Shown one piece after another: positions 37,107 to 45,281 of a DNA stretch of 64,000 nucleotides. The first letter of the stretch is position 1. Every line of letters begins with the position of its first letter. The notes under the pieces were generated by a model. The model saw only the letters and a program-made list of their open reading frames with translations, was not told where the DNA came from and searched no databases. The position numbers and the translations under genes were made by a program. The stretch covers positions 1 to 64,000 of the forward strand of contig JAIPEE010000011.1 of the NCBI GenBank assembly GCA_021737275.1, read 5' to 3'. This DNA is from Desulfobacterales bacterium (GTDB lineage Bacteria; Desulfobacterota; Desulfobacteria; Desulfobacterales; JAIPEE01).

Positions 37107-38479
37107 AAATTTTTACTTATTGCCCGTTTACGCTTTCTGTCTGCTTTCAGCAGATAATCCCATATCGGGCCACGGTGGCCCATTTGATGAAACATGGTTA
37201 CCATTTCAAGATCCTGATCACCCAACGGGTATATCCATTCCCTATGGCCGTTAAAGGCATCTCTAAGCCTCTGGTCAACAACTTTTGTTTCAAGGCCCGG
37301 CGCCAGGTAATATTTCGGTTCAAGCAGATTATCATTACCATTAATCAGATTTTGTTCTATTGCCAGTTGCTGAACTTTTGTCCCGGGAATAATCCTGATC
37401 CCGATGCATGCCATAATAAGCGCATTCTTAAGTTCATGAAAATTTTTCAGACCCTCTTCTATCGTTTCTGCTGTTTCACCCGGACCGCCAAAAATAATAA
37501 AATGTGCGCCGGCTATTCCTTCTTCAGCAAAAAGTCTGTTGCTATGAATTACCGTTTCCCATGTAAAATCCTTTCCAAGGGCCTTAAGGGTCGTATCACT
37601 GGATGCATCCGTACCCCACTCAACACTTTTAAGGCCCGCCTCTTTCAGCAGTTGAACATTTTCACGTTGAAACCCGGACGGTTTTAAAAAAGCAGTAAAT
37701 GGAATTTTAATATCACGTTTCACCAGTTCTTCAGCAATTTCCAGATAATGTCCCTGCGGGTCATTAAATACGGAATCAGCTATTGAAAAATAATCCATTT
37801 CATATTGATCACGCATCTGTTCTATTTCATCAACAACATTTGCCGGAGTCCTGAAACGATAATTTTTTCCTTCTATGATCGGGTAGGCGCAGTAGCCGCA
37901 ATTCATGGGGCATCCGCGTTTTGTGTGCAGATTCAGCATGCCGCCATGTTTCAGATAATATTTGGAGAGCGCAGGATTACGATATGACGAGCCAAACGCT
38001 GCAACACTTTTATTTTGTGATGCATAAAATATTTTATTCTTCGGTATGGAACAATTCATCAGTTGCGCTATAAGTTGAGGAAATAAAAATTCACCTTCGC
38101 CGACAATTCCGTAGTCCGCACCAATTTTGCTGAGTAGTGCTTCGGGGTAGAGTGAATAACCTGAACCGCCGAGAACGATTGGCGCATTACTTATCTTTCG
38201 AAGCTGTTTAGCCAGCTCTTTAAAATCATCGGAATATGACTCAGCGTTAATATGGTTTAAATTATCATTATTACGAATGGAAAGCCCGATTACCTCCGGA
38301 CCAAATATTGTGCAGGCGGATTCCAGTTTATCTCCCAGGGAAGGAGATGCCAGCACATCATACTCGCAAACCTCATGCCCGGTGCTGATCAGTGCATCCG
38401 CAATCATTGCCATGCCAAGCGGATAGACGGGGTAGGGTTCTGTCGTTGTATTGCATGATATTAAAAGAATACGTGCCAT
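37103..38479 (-). CDS. B12-binding radical SAM protein (paralogue of 21910)
   Basis: 458 aa. The N-terminal B12-binding domain begins ARILLISCNTTTEPYPVYPLGMAMIADALISTGHEV and includes APIVLGGSGYSLYPEALL and GIVGEGEFLFPQL. The radical SAM ligands are in RGCPMNCGYCAYP (Cys190, Cys194, Cys197). A conserved downstream block reads DSVFNDPQGHYLEIAEELVKR. It shares the same motif order and local text with the gene at 21910, so the two probably act on related substrates. No DxHxxG is seen. Radical SAM enzymes of this type are not part of canonical aryl polyene pathways; similar ones have been proposed for ladderane lipids (from memory). It sits 6 bp after another radical SAM gene. Confidence 0.9.
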   Translation of the reverse strand: MARILLISCNTTTEPYPVYPLGMAMIADALISTGHEVCEYDVLASPSLGDKLESACTIFGPEVIGLSIRNNDNLNHINAESYSDDFKELAKQLRKISNAPIVLGGSGYSLYPEALLSKIGADYGIVGEGEFLFPQLIAQLMNCSIPKNKIFYASQNKSVAAFGSSYRNPALSKYYLKHGGMLNLHTKRGCPMNCGYCAYPIIEGKNYRFRTPANVVDEIEQMRDQYEMDYFSIADSVFNDPQGHYLEIAEELVKRDIKIPFTAFLKPSGFQRENVQLLKEAGLKSVEWGTDASSDTTLKALGKDFTWETVIHSNRLFAEEGIAGAHFIIFGGPGETAETIEEGLKNFHELKNALIMACIGIRIIPGTKVQQLAIEQNLINGNDNLLEPKYYLAPGLETKVVDQRLRDAFNGHREWIYPLGDQDLEMVTMFHQMGHRGPIWDYLLKADRKRKRAISKNL

Positions 38480-38485
38480 AATTAC

Positions 38486-39754
38486 TTATCCGATTGCCTG
38501 CCTGTTCGTGATAGAACGACGATCGTTATTGATTGTCACCGGCTTATAGGTGTCGTCAGCAATCTCCCGCCGGATGACTTTCATAAACATATTACCCATC
38601 TGAACCTCCTGGGATTTTTCCTTATAAAAAGTATCCCAGGCGTAGTAAAAAGACTGCTGAAGCTCTTCCTGTGTCATCTGCTTGGGCTGAAACACAACCC
38701 GGTCACAGGTATAGTCTTCCCATCCATTTTTCAGAAGGCGTCCATTTTTTGCAAAAGAATTGCGGATAGGAGATTGCATGAAGGGCGTCAGAATTGTAAA
38801 TTCTGCCAGTTCAAGATTAATTTCAAGTAAAAAATCTACCATGCGTTTAATATCATCGACGGTCTGGTCGTCGGTGCCTAAAATAATGGTACCTTCAACA
38901 CCGATACCATGATCATGGTACCGTTTAACGCGGTCACGGATGACATCCGAGGTGTCCACAATCGCCTGATATACATACCAGGCACCTGCTTCATACGCCA
39001 GTTTCAGTAACTTGTCGTTATTCTTGATAGGATGACTGACCCATTTCTTTTTAAGCGGGATCATGGCCTTAAACAGCTCTTCTTCCCATGCATCGTTCTG
39101 TGCGAGGGAATTATCTACAATAAAGAGGCGATTATTTTCAATTTGAGAAAGCTCCTCAATAACTTTATCTATAGGTCGGGGCCTGAAAACTTTACCGCCA
39201 AGATATCCGGTGCAGCATGGGAAACAGTTAAATCTGCAGCCACGTGATGCATGAACAAGATCAACAAGCGGCATGCCGCGATAAGTATATTTTTCCCGAT
39301 TCAGGATATCTCTGCGGGCAGTGCCGACCAGCTCAATGGGCGGATGGTTTTTCAGGTAGTCATATCTGCTTTTCAGCTGACCATTTTTCAGATCATTCAG
39401 CACGGCTTCCATACGACCCTCGGTCTCACCGATAAAGACGGAATCAACATGTCGGGATACTTCATCTGCATGAAGCGTTGAAGAAATTCCGCCGGCAATA
39501 ACGGGAATGCCCATGTCACGATATGCTCCGGCTATAGCATATGCACGGGGAAGTTGTGCCGAAAGCATGATGGAAAGGCCGACAACGTCCGGGCTGTCAT
39601 CAATGACCAGCTCTTCCACATTTTCATCCAGAAAATCTACATCCACATAATCGGGTAAAGTTGCAGCAAAAACAACAGGACCGTGCGGCGGCAGATTAAA
39701 AGGTGTTTGTCGTTCCAGTTTTCGCCAAGTTGGATAAATCAGTTTCATTTTCAT
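38486..39754 (-). CDS. Radical SAM protein with B12-binding-like N-terminus
   Basis: 422 aa, distinct from the other two radical SAM proteins of the window. The N-terminal domain (about 1-130) has LIYPTWRKLERQTPFNLPPHG, LSIMLSAQLPRAYAIAGAYRDMG and PVIAGGISSTLHADEVSRHVDSVFIGE, a B12-binding-like Rossmann pattern. The cluster ligands are ASRGCRFNCFPC (Cys173, Cys177, Cys180), with a Pro where an aromatic residue is usual before the third Cys. TIILGTDDQTVDDIKRMVDFLLE continues the TIM barrel. It is likely to act on the growing or finished polyene. Both flanking gaps are short (6-11 bp). Confidence 0.88.
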   Translation of the reverse strand: MKMKLIYPTWRKLERQTPFNLPPHGPVVFAATLPDYVDVDFLDENVEELVIDDSPDVVGLSIMLSAQLPRAYAIAGAYRDMGIPVIAGGISSTLHADEVSRHVDSVFIGETEGRMEAVLNDLKNGQLKSRYDYLKNHPPIELVGTARRDILNREKYTYRGMPLVDLVHASRGCRFNCFPCCTGYLGGKVFRPRPIDKVIEELSQIENNRLFIVDNSLAQNDAWEEELFKAMIPLKKKWVSHPIKNNDKLLKLAYEAGAWYVYQAIVDTSDVIRDRVKRYHDHGIGVEGTIILGTDDQTVDDIKRMVDFLLEINLELAEFTILTPFMQSPIRNSFAKNGRLLKNGWEDYTCDRVVFQPKQMTQEELQQSFYYAWDTFYKEKSQEVQMGNMFMKVIRREIADDTYKPVTINNDRRSITNRQAIG

Positions 39755-39765
39755 AATAACAACTC

Positions 39766-40443
39766 TCAGTCTTTATTAAAAAAATCGAGTATGGATCCGA
39801 TTTTGTTTTTTTTAAATTCAAAATTATTTCCATCCGCTTTCAGAGTAAACACCTGATTTTCGGATGTGATAACACTTTTTTCCAGAACAATAAAAAAGGC
39901 CATAGGACAACCATTCAGGTCGGCCGGCGGGTTTTCAACAACACCTGCCAGCATCCGGTCTGATTTTTCTGACCTGATCATACGGACAGCACTTTTCAAA
40001 GCATCCATTCCAACGGTCTCAGGGTGATCGCCCACACAGAAGGTCGGGCCTCTCAAATCAAAGGAGACACAGCTTTCGCCCAGAACAATTACCGGCAGTG
40101 TATAAGAAAAAAGATTCGGGCTGCTCATGGCACCTTCATCCTCAAGGGTTGTCTGGTAATAATCCCTGTCTGTAATTATTGTATCATACAATGTAGAGAT
40201 GACCATTCCACATGTCATACTGTTTTTGTGATATGAAGCATCCTGTAATGCCAGCGCAGCAGCCGTGCATCCCATGCGGGTAAAATTATCGAACCGGCCC
40301 CATCTTTTGGGAATTTCAGGAAAAATTAATTTTGGTTCAGGCAGTGAAACAGTACCATTTTGCTCATGTAAAGAAACTTTATCTCCAAGTTTACCCCAGC
40401 CTGATATTGTAACAAAACCGCCGCCGGTCACATTGATATTCAT
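39766..40443 (-). CDS. Truncated, non-catalytic ketosynthase-like protein
   Basis: 225 aa, matching only the N-terminal half of the thiolase fold (PF13723-like). Recognisable are MNINVTGGGFVTISGWGKLG, RMGCTAAALALQDA, CGMVISTLYDT and a GP anchor (GPTFCVGDHPETVG). Counting from GP, the catalytic Cys position is occupied by Pro, and both active-site His motifs are absent because the C-terminal half is missing. The ORF is intact and couples by 4-bp overlap to the complete KS upstream, so it is probably a real accessory subunit and not decay. A chain-length or structural role is an inference. Confidence 0.72.
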   Translation of the reverse strand: MNINVTGGGFVTISGWGKLGDKVSLHEQNGTVSLPEPKLIFPEIPKRWGRFDNFTRMGCTAAALALQDASYHKNSMTCGMVISTLYDTIITDRDYYQTTLEDEGAMSSPNLFSYTLPVIVLGESCVSFDLRGPTFCVGDHPETVGMDALKSAVRMIRSEKSDRMLAGVVENPPADLNGCPMAFFIVLEKSVITSENQVFTLKADGNNFEFKKNKIGSILDFFNKD

Positions 40444-41561
40444 GAGATACCCCCTATAATCAGGGCCGCGTTTATTCCGCCAAAGCCTGAATTGGTGGTT
40501 AATATCGAACCGTCACCGACATTTTGCGGACTGGCAGAAACCCGGCCTTCTGCACGTTTTTCAGGACGACCAAGACCAAACGTGGGGGGGGTAATCCGAT
40601 TGTTCAGTACGTTGACACTCAGGGCGGTTTCCAGGGCTCCGGCAGCGCCCAGCGTATGGCCAAGGGCACCTTTTACCGAAAAGAGTGGAAAACGTCTGCT
40701 GCCAAAACTGTTTTCAAGGGCGGAAAGCTCCATGGCGTCATTAAAAACGGTTCCGGTGCCATGGGCGCAAAAACTAACAATATCATCAGGTTTAAGTGCG
40801 GCCTGGGTCAAGGCGCTATGGATGGCAGCCGTTAAACCGCAGCCGTCACGTGCCGGACCGGTTATATGATTTGCATCGTTGGCTATTCCCCATCCTTCTA
40901 CTTTAGCCATTGGTGTTACATTATTTTTTTCTGCTTCCTTTTCCGATACCAGATGAACGGCAGCAGCAGCATCTCCCAAGGCAAGGCCATCCCGATTCAT
41001 ATCAAACGGTCTGCATTTGGTTGTACTTAAGGCCCGTAATGCTGCAAATCCTGAAAAAGTAAAACGGCTTACCCAATCCGCACCAATGACAATGACATTA
41101 TCGGCTTCGCCCTGCGCAATCATATCGGCAGCTATAGAGATGCCAACCGTTGATGACGCACATGCTGCGTTGATATCCATACCCTGGGAACTTAAACCAA
41201 GTTTATGGTTCAGCCACTGGCGATATTCGCAGGCATGCTGCGGGGGAAGTATTTTTTTCCCTGCAGCAGAATTTTCTATCTGCTCAACACCGCCTTTAAT
41301 TCCTGTCCAGATCAGAAAAGTATTTTCAGGTAAGGGTTTAAGTTGCACAACGAGCTGTTCAAGCAGAAGAAGTACTTTGTTTTCAGAACTGCTGTCTAAT
41401 AAATCTACACATCCTGCCTCAAGCCCTTCAAGCTTGCCGGCGGCAAACCGTTTGATCGGGGCCAGGGCGCTTTTGCCGGCACAAAGATTTTGCCAGGTTT
41501 CTTCCAGGTTGTTTCCCAATGCAGTTATGGCTGCTGTTTGTTTTATGAGCACTTTACTCAT
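40440..41561 (-). CDS. Beta-ketoacyl-ACP synthase (KS)
   Basis: 373 aa. The triad is present: Cys134 in NAACASSTVG, His267 in CAHGTGTVFND, His302 in KGALGHTLGAAG. The C-terminus TTNSGFGGINAALI is typical. The N-terminal segment is shortened and divergent (LIKQTAAITALGNNLEETW). It overlaps the thioesterase gene before it and the truncated KS-like gene after it, each by 4 bp, so it may pair with the latter as the KS/CLF pair at 32.5-34.7 kb does. Confidence 0.9.
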   Translation of the reverse strand: MSKVLIKQTAAITALGNNLEETWQNLCAGKSALAPIKRFAAGKLEGLEAGCVDLLDSSSENKVLLLLEQLVVQLKPLPENTFLIWTGIKGGVEQIENSAAGKKILPPQHACEYRQWLNHKLGLSSQGMDINAACASSTVGISIAADMIAQGEADNVIVIGADWVSRFTFSGFAALRALSTTKCRPFDMNRDGLALGDAAAAVHLVSEKEAEKNNVTPMAKVEGWGIANDANHITGPARDGCGLTAAIHSALTQAALKPDDIVSFCAHGTGTVFNDAMELSALENSFGSRRFPLFSVKGALGHTLGAAGALETALSVNVLNNRITPPTFGLGRPEKRAEGRVSASPQNVGDGSILTTNSGFGGINAALIIGGIS

Positions 41562-42031
41562 AACAACTCTCCGGAAAACCAGCGATTACGAAACACTTCA
41601 AGAAATGGTGGTGTGATGAGTTGAAGGTCAAAGTTCAGATCCGTTATCAGCTGAACGGTATAACCGGTTGCTATCAGCCTGTTTTCAAAATTATGAATCT
41701 CATACTCAAAATTCATTCGTGACGCTTCGGACCAGATGGCACGAGCTTTTATTTTAAAGGGTTCCGGAAACGTCAGGGGTGCATAAAAATCAAAATGCAG
41801 CTTGACCAGTGGCGCCAGAAAACCTTCATTATACATATCAAGATAGCCCAGGTTATATCTCTTCCCAAAGGCAGCCCGGCCATCTTCAAAATAGCTGGGA
41901 TAACGGCCGTGCCAGACGACACGAAGCGCGTCAACTTCCTCAAACCGGACTGTTCGGGTTGTTTCGGCTTCAAGCGGTGGCGGATCACCGGCCGCTCTTT
42001 TAAAGTGGTATAGTTTAGGATGCTTTATCAT
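41558..42031 (-). CDS. Hotdog-fold thioesterase (4-hydroxybenzoyl-CoA thioesterase type)
   Basis: 157 aa. The motif VRFEEVDALRVVWHGRYPSYFEDGRAAF (shown in parts VRFEEVDALRVVWHGRY and YFEDGRAAF) is the 4HBT/YbgC signature with the catalytic-type Asp in EEVDAL. It is the counterpart of ApeK in aryl polyene clusters, where a thioesterase probably releases or edits the chain. Start and stop both overlap their neighbours by 4 bp (ATGA). Soluble, with no signal peptide. Confidence 0.9.
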   Translation of the reverse strand: MIKHPKLYHFKRAAGDPPPLEAETTRTVRFEEVDALRVVWHGRYPSYFEDGRAAFGKRYNLGYLDMYNEGFLAPLVKLHFDFYAPLTFPEPFKIKARAIWSEASRMNFEYEIHNFENRLIATGYTVQLITDLNFDLQLITPPFLEVFRNRWFSGELL

Positions 42032-42918
42032 TTTTCTGCCTCTACGCTCATAACGATGGCAGCCAGCTTTTTGCCATCCGAGTTAAGCTGAATTCCGGTT
42101 TGCCAGCCGTCACCATCTGAAATAAGCTTGCCGGATATCTGAAGTATCCGGTCCGGCATGACCGTTCCCATGAATTTTACTTTATCTACGGTTTTTATGG
42201 TTAACCTTTTTTGTAACAATAATTCAGCCGTAAGCGCAGCAATTTGCAGCATGATAATTCCCGGAAGTATGGGTGTACCCGGGAAATGGCCACTGAAACC
42301 GATAAATTTGCTTTCAAAAGATATAGCGGCATTCAGCGCTTCAACAGACCCGTTCAGAATTTGAAGATGTTCCAGAATATAGGCACTGGATCGGTTTCTG
42401 TTTTGTGTGAGCCATTCGGGCATGTCATCTTTTATATCGGATGATCGTGGGTCAGGTGCGGCTACGGAAGAAAAGGGCGGGGCCTCATCCAGAATCCACA
42501 CATTCAAAGTGCCCTCCGCAATGGTTTTCTGATCACTTGAGGTGACCGTACCGTCAATAACCGTTGCATTGTTGATTTCAAATGTGCGCCTGATTTCAAT
42601 CCGTAAGGTATCCCCCTTGTTCACCTGACACCCTGTTAGTCTGAAGTTTTTGATGCCGACCAGCAGACCCGTGCGGACATTCCGGTCGTTTTTAATATCT
42701 TCATATCCGTTATATGCTGCAGCTGTCTGGGCCATGAGTTCAATAAAGGCAACAGGATCCAGGCCGGTATTTTCATGAAAAAAAATATTATCGCTTTTAA
42801 TAACGGCACGGGCCTGACCCAGGTCAGGAACAACTTTTTCAAGTTTGTCCAACAGCAGCATCGTATCCCGATGAGGAACAAACAATGATGCTTCTGAAGG
42901 CAGGGATGGTAAAATCAT
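42028..42918 (-). CDS. Double-hotdog 3-hydroxyacyl-ACP dehydratase
   Basis: 296 aa containing two hotdog domains. The first (about 1-145) is ApeI/ApeP-like, with FVPHRDTMLLLDKLEKV (His16) and a catalytic-type Glu60 in FIELMAQTAAAYNG. The second (about 175-296) is FabZ-like with FSGHFPGTPILPGIIMLQ (His211). In E. coli clusters the two dehydratases ApeI and ApeP are separate genes, so this is a natural fusion of the pair that forms the active heterodimer. It dehydrates 3-hydroxyacyl-ACP to build the conjugated polyene. It overlaps both neighbours by 4 bp. Confidence 0.87.
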   Translation of the reverse strand: MILPSLPSEASLFVPHRDTMLLLDKLEKVVPDLGQARAVIKSDNIFFHENTGLDPVAFIELMAQTAAAYNGYEDIKNDRNVRTGLLVGIKNFRLTGCQVNKGDTLRIEIRRTFEINNATVIDGTVTSSDQKTIAEGTLNVWILDEAPPFSSVAAPDPRSSDIKDDMPEWLTQNRNRSSAYILEHLQILNGSVEALNAAISFESKFIGFSGHFPGTPILPGIIMLQIAALTAELLLQKRLTIKTVDKVKFMGTVMPDRILQISGKLISDGDGWQTGIQLNSDGKKLAAIVMSVEAEK

Positions 42919-44267
42919 GTTGTATGCCTCAAATCAAAAAAAGTAACACGTTTACGCTTATCGGGCACCCTGGTCTTATTTTCAAACTCTTTTACTGTAA
43001 CCGTTTTAATCTCCGGAAGAACACGAGCGACCGCCTGAACCTTTTCACGAACGGGCGTAATTTCTATCGCCGAGTTTTCAACTGCCGCATAAAGCATCAC
43101 TCTGTCTGTGCCGTCACTGTTTAAATGCGCTTCAACAAACCCGCCGGCTATTCCGTTAATTCCCTGCAAGGCATTTAATAATATATTGGGAAAAGTTGTT
43201 GTCCCCTTGATTTTTAGCATCTGTTTTTTGCGGCCAAGAACCGGTCCTAAACGGATGGTATTACGGCCACAACGGCATGGCTTATCTACCAGAAAAGAAA
43301 GATCTCCGGTTCGATAACGCAGCAGGGGCATTCCATTGACACCCAAAGGGGTTACAACCACTTCACCTGTTTCACCGGGCGGTACCGGAAGCCCATTTCC
43401 ATTCACAATTTCAACAATCATCAATTCCGGCCTGAGATGTCCGCCCTGTTGGTAACGGCATTCACAAAAAGCGGTTGCCATTTCAGTTGATGCGTAAGTT
43501 GAATAGGTTTTGGCCTGCCAGAGGTTTTCAAGCTGCTGTGCTATTGGAAGTGCTTGCAGGGTTTTATCTCTCAGCGGTTCACCAATGCCGATGAACCGTT
43601 TTATTGATGATTGTCCGGGATCTTCACCCCGTTTAAGGGCATCTTCACCACAACGGTTTAATAATGAGGGAACGCCTATAACCGTTTCCGGTTTTACAAG
43701 CTTTATCAGCTGCCATAACTGGGCAGAGCTGGAAGCACCGGCACGAATAACTTTGTTCCCATTTTTTATACATCCAAGATAGTATGCCAGGCCGGCCATA
43801 AAGCAGCGATCAATTGAAGCGGCGATGATAACGGTTTCATCTTTTTGTAGCCCTGTTGCAGAAAGAGAAACCTGTTCATTATAAGCCAACCGTGACAGAT
43901 CGTTACGGGTCAGAAGAACGGGTGTGGGTTCTGAGACTGTTGTCGCAGATGTCAGGCATACATCCACAATTTCAGAAGCATCAACCGATATAAATTTACT
44001 GTTTTTTTCTGAAAGTGAATCTTTTTCCGTTAGAGGGATCTTTGTAATATCATCTAATGTGGTAAGAGATTGCCAGTCAATACAGTGCGTTTTAAAAATA
44101 TTTTGATAAAAAGGTGAATTTTCTCCACAGTACTTGAGATGATCCATAAATAATTTTTCCTGAATATGGTGTATCTCATCAGTGGATTTGAATTCCAGAT
44201 TATAATATTTTTCAACTTCGCATCCCGGTAATACCGGAAGCGATAAAAATTCGTTCGGGTTATTCAC
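42915..44267 (-). CDS. PaaK-like AMP-dependent ligase with altered P-loop
   Basis: About 450 aa, resembling phenylacetate-CoA ligase. Conserved features: YASTEMATAFCECRYQQGGHL, LRYRTGDLSFLVDKPCRCGRN (zinc-type Cys residues) and LGRKKQMLKIKGTTTFPN. The usual SSGTTGKP P-loop reads LTSATTVSEPTPVLLT, lacking the Gly-Thr-Thr-Gly core. It is the ApeH counterpart and should activate the aryl carboxylate starter (cinnamate or 4-coumarate from the ammonia-lyase) for ACP loading. The track start is TTG 44270; GTG 44267 has AAGGAG at better spacing and is chosen. It overlaps the acyltransferase stop. Confidence 0.85.
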   Translation of the reverse strand: MNNPNEFLSLPVLPGCEVEKYYNLEFKSTDEIHHIQEKLFMDHLKYCGENSPFYQNIFKTHCIDWQSLTTLDDITKIPLTEKDSLSEKNSKFISVDASEIVDVCLTSATTVSEPTPVLLTRNDLSRLAYNEQVSLSATGLQKDETVIIAASIDRCFMAGLAYYLGCIKNGNKVIRAGASSSAQLWQLIKLVKPETVIGVPSLLNRCGEDALKRGEDPGQSSIKRFIGIGEPLRDKTLQALPIAQQLENLWQAKTYSTYASTEMATAFCECRYQQGGHLRPELMIVEIVNGNGLPVPPGETGEVVVTPLGVNGMPLLRYRTGDLSFLVDKPCRCGRNTIRLGPVLGRKKQMLKIKGTTTFPNILLNALQGINGIAGGFVEAHLNSDGTDRVMLYAAVENSAIEITPVREKVQAVARVLPEIKTVTVKEFENKTRVPDKRKRVTFFDLRHTT

Positions 44268-45018
44268 CAAGAAACTCCTTTATTTGTCCGTGAACAGCCT
44301 GTTTCATATCATATGCCCGGTTCTCGCCTGAAAACCGTTCAGGCAGAACCGGCGGTAAAAGGTGAATATCAACCATCGAAGGTCTGAAGCCCGGTTTTAT
44401 TTTCGATAAAAATTTTTCCGTACCTTTAATGCAGACCGGTATCACCGGGATATTAAAGCTGCACGATATAAAAAAAGCGCCTGAACGGAACCGGTGTAAT
44501 CTGCCGTCACGAGAGCGATGGCCTTCCGGGAAAAAAAGCATGGATACCTGCTTTTTGACTATTTCCCTGCCTCTGTTCTGAATAAAATCGGAAAGTGATT
44601 GTTCTTCAATATTTACATAACCACTGCGTCTCATAATTGAACCATATATTGGAATTTTGAAAGGCCAGCCTCTGACAAACATGACGGTATGGCATAATGC
44701 ATATTTTGCAGTAAAATATGCATCTGCCGCAGAAGGGTGGTTGATGACATAGACAACCGGGCCATGGTCAGGGTGCGTTTCCTTACCGGTTACCCTGTAG
44801 CGGATATATGGCCAGCATGTTGCCAGCGCAAAATGTCCATAAATATAAACAACTCTTCTGAACGCGCCATCAATTCCTTTCCGCTCAAAAATAAGACTGA
44901 AAAGAACATAAAACGGTAAGAAAATAATAAAAAGGCCGTTTGCTAAAGCAAAATAAACCAGGAAAACAATGCCGATAATGATAAAGATATAATCGGAAAT
45001 TTCCCGACGATTGTTCAT
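44260..45018 (-). CDS. Lysophospholipid acyltransferase-like protein (PlsC family)
   Basis: 252 aa, with N-terminal hydrophobic segment(s) (YIFIIIGIVFLVYFALANGLFIIFLPFYVLF) anchoring it in the inner membrane. The acyltransferase motif I is VINHPSAADAYF (HxxxxD satisfied), motif III FFPEGHRSRDGRLHRFRSGAF, motif IV IPVIPVCIKGTEKFL. It resembles ApeD-type acyltransferases that attach the polyene to a lipid backbone. It overlaps the ACP gene before it by 4 bp and the ligase after it by 8 bp. A second, unrelated acyltransferase of the operon is at 34997. Confidence 0.88.
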   Translation of the reverse strand: MNNRREISDYIFIIIGIVFLVYFALANGLFIIFLPFYVLFSLIFERKGIDGAFRRVVYIYGHFALATCWPYIRYRVTGKETHPDHGPVVYVINHPSAADAYFTAKYALCHTVMFVRGWPFKIPIYGSIMRRSGYVNIEEQSLSDFIQNRGREIVKKQVSMLFFPEGHRSRDGRLHRFRSGAFFISCSFNIPVIPVCIKGTEKFLSKIKPGFRPSMVDIHLLPPVLPERFSGENRAYDMKQAVHGQIKEFLGE

Positions 45019-45281
45019 ATATCAGCCTGTTTAGCGTTAATAAAATCGTATATATCGTTTATTGTTCTGATCGCACGTATTGTTTCCTCATCTTTTTCGC
45101 GAGAAATTTTGAAATTAAACGCTTTTTCCAGTGCAACAACCAGATCAACACTATCCAGACTGTCAAGCCCCAGATCGTCGTACAGTGTTGCATCAGGTGA
45201 TAATTCCGCTTCATCCAGTTCGAACTCGTCGACCAGAACGATTTTTACTTTTTCTTCAACATTATTATGGCTTGATTCCAT
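45015..45281 (-). CDS. Acyl carrier protein
   Basis: 88 aa from the second ATG. The phosphopantetheine motif is DDLGLDSLDSVDLVV (Ser41). The track start (45287) has AGGAG immediately before its ATG, whereas the ATG at 45281 has the same AGGAG at the ideal 6-nt distance and overlaps the KS stop as TAATG, so 45281 is chosen. With the ACP at 34729 it gives the two-ACP arrangement typical of aryl polyene systems. Translationally coupled to the KS before it and the acyltransferase after it. Confidence 0.93.
   Translation of the reverse strand: MESSHNNVEEKVKIVLVDEFELDEAELSPDATLYDDLGLDSLDSVDLVVALEKAFNFKISREKDEETIRAIRTINDIYDFINAKQADI

Noticed and set aside
41017-41616. 199-aa plus-strand ORF opposite the KS gene
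   Set aside because: Antisense shadow of the 40440-41561 KS; the minus frame carries the full catalytic triad.
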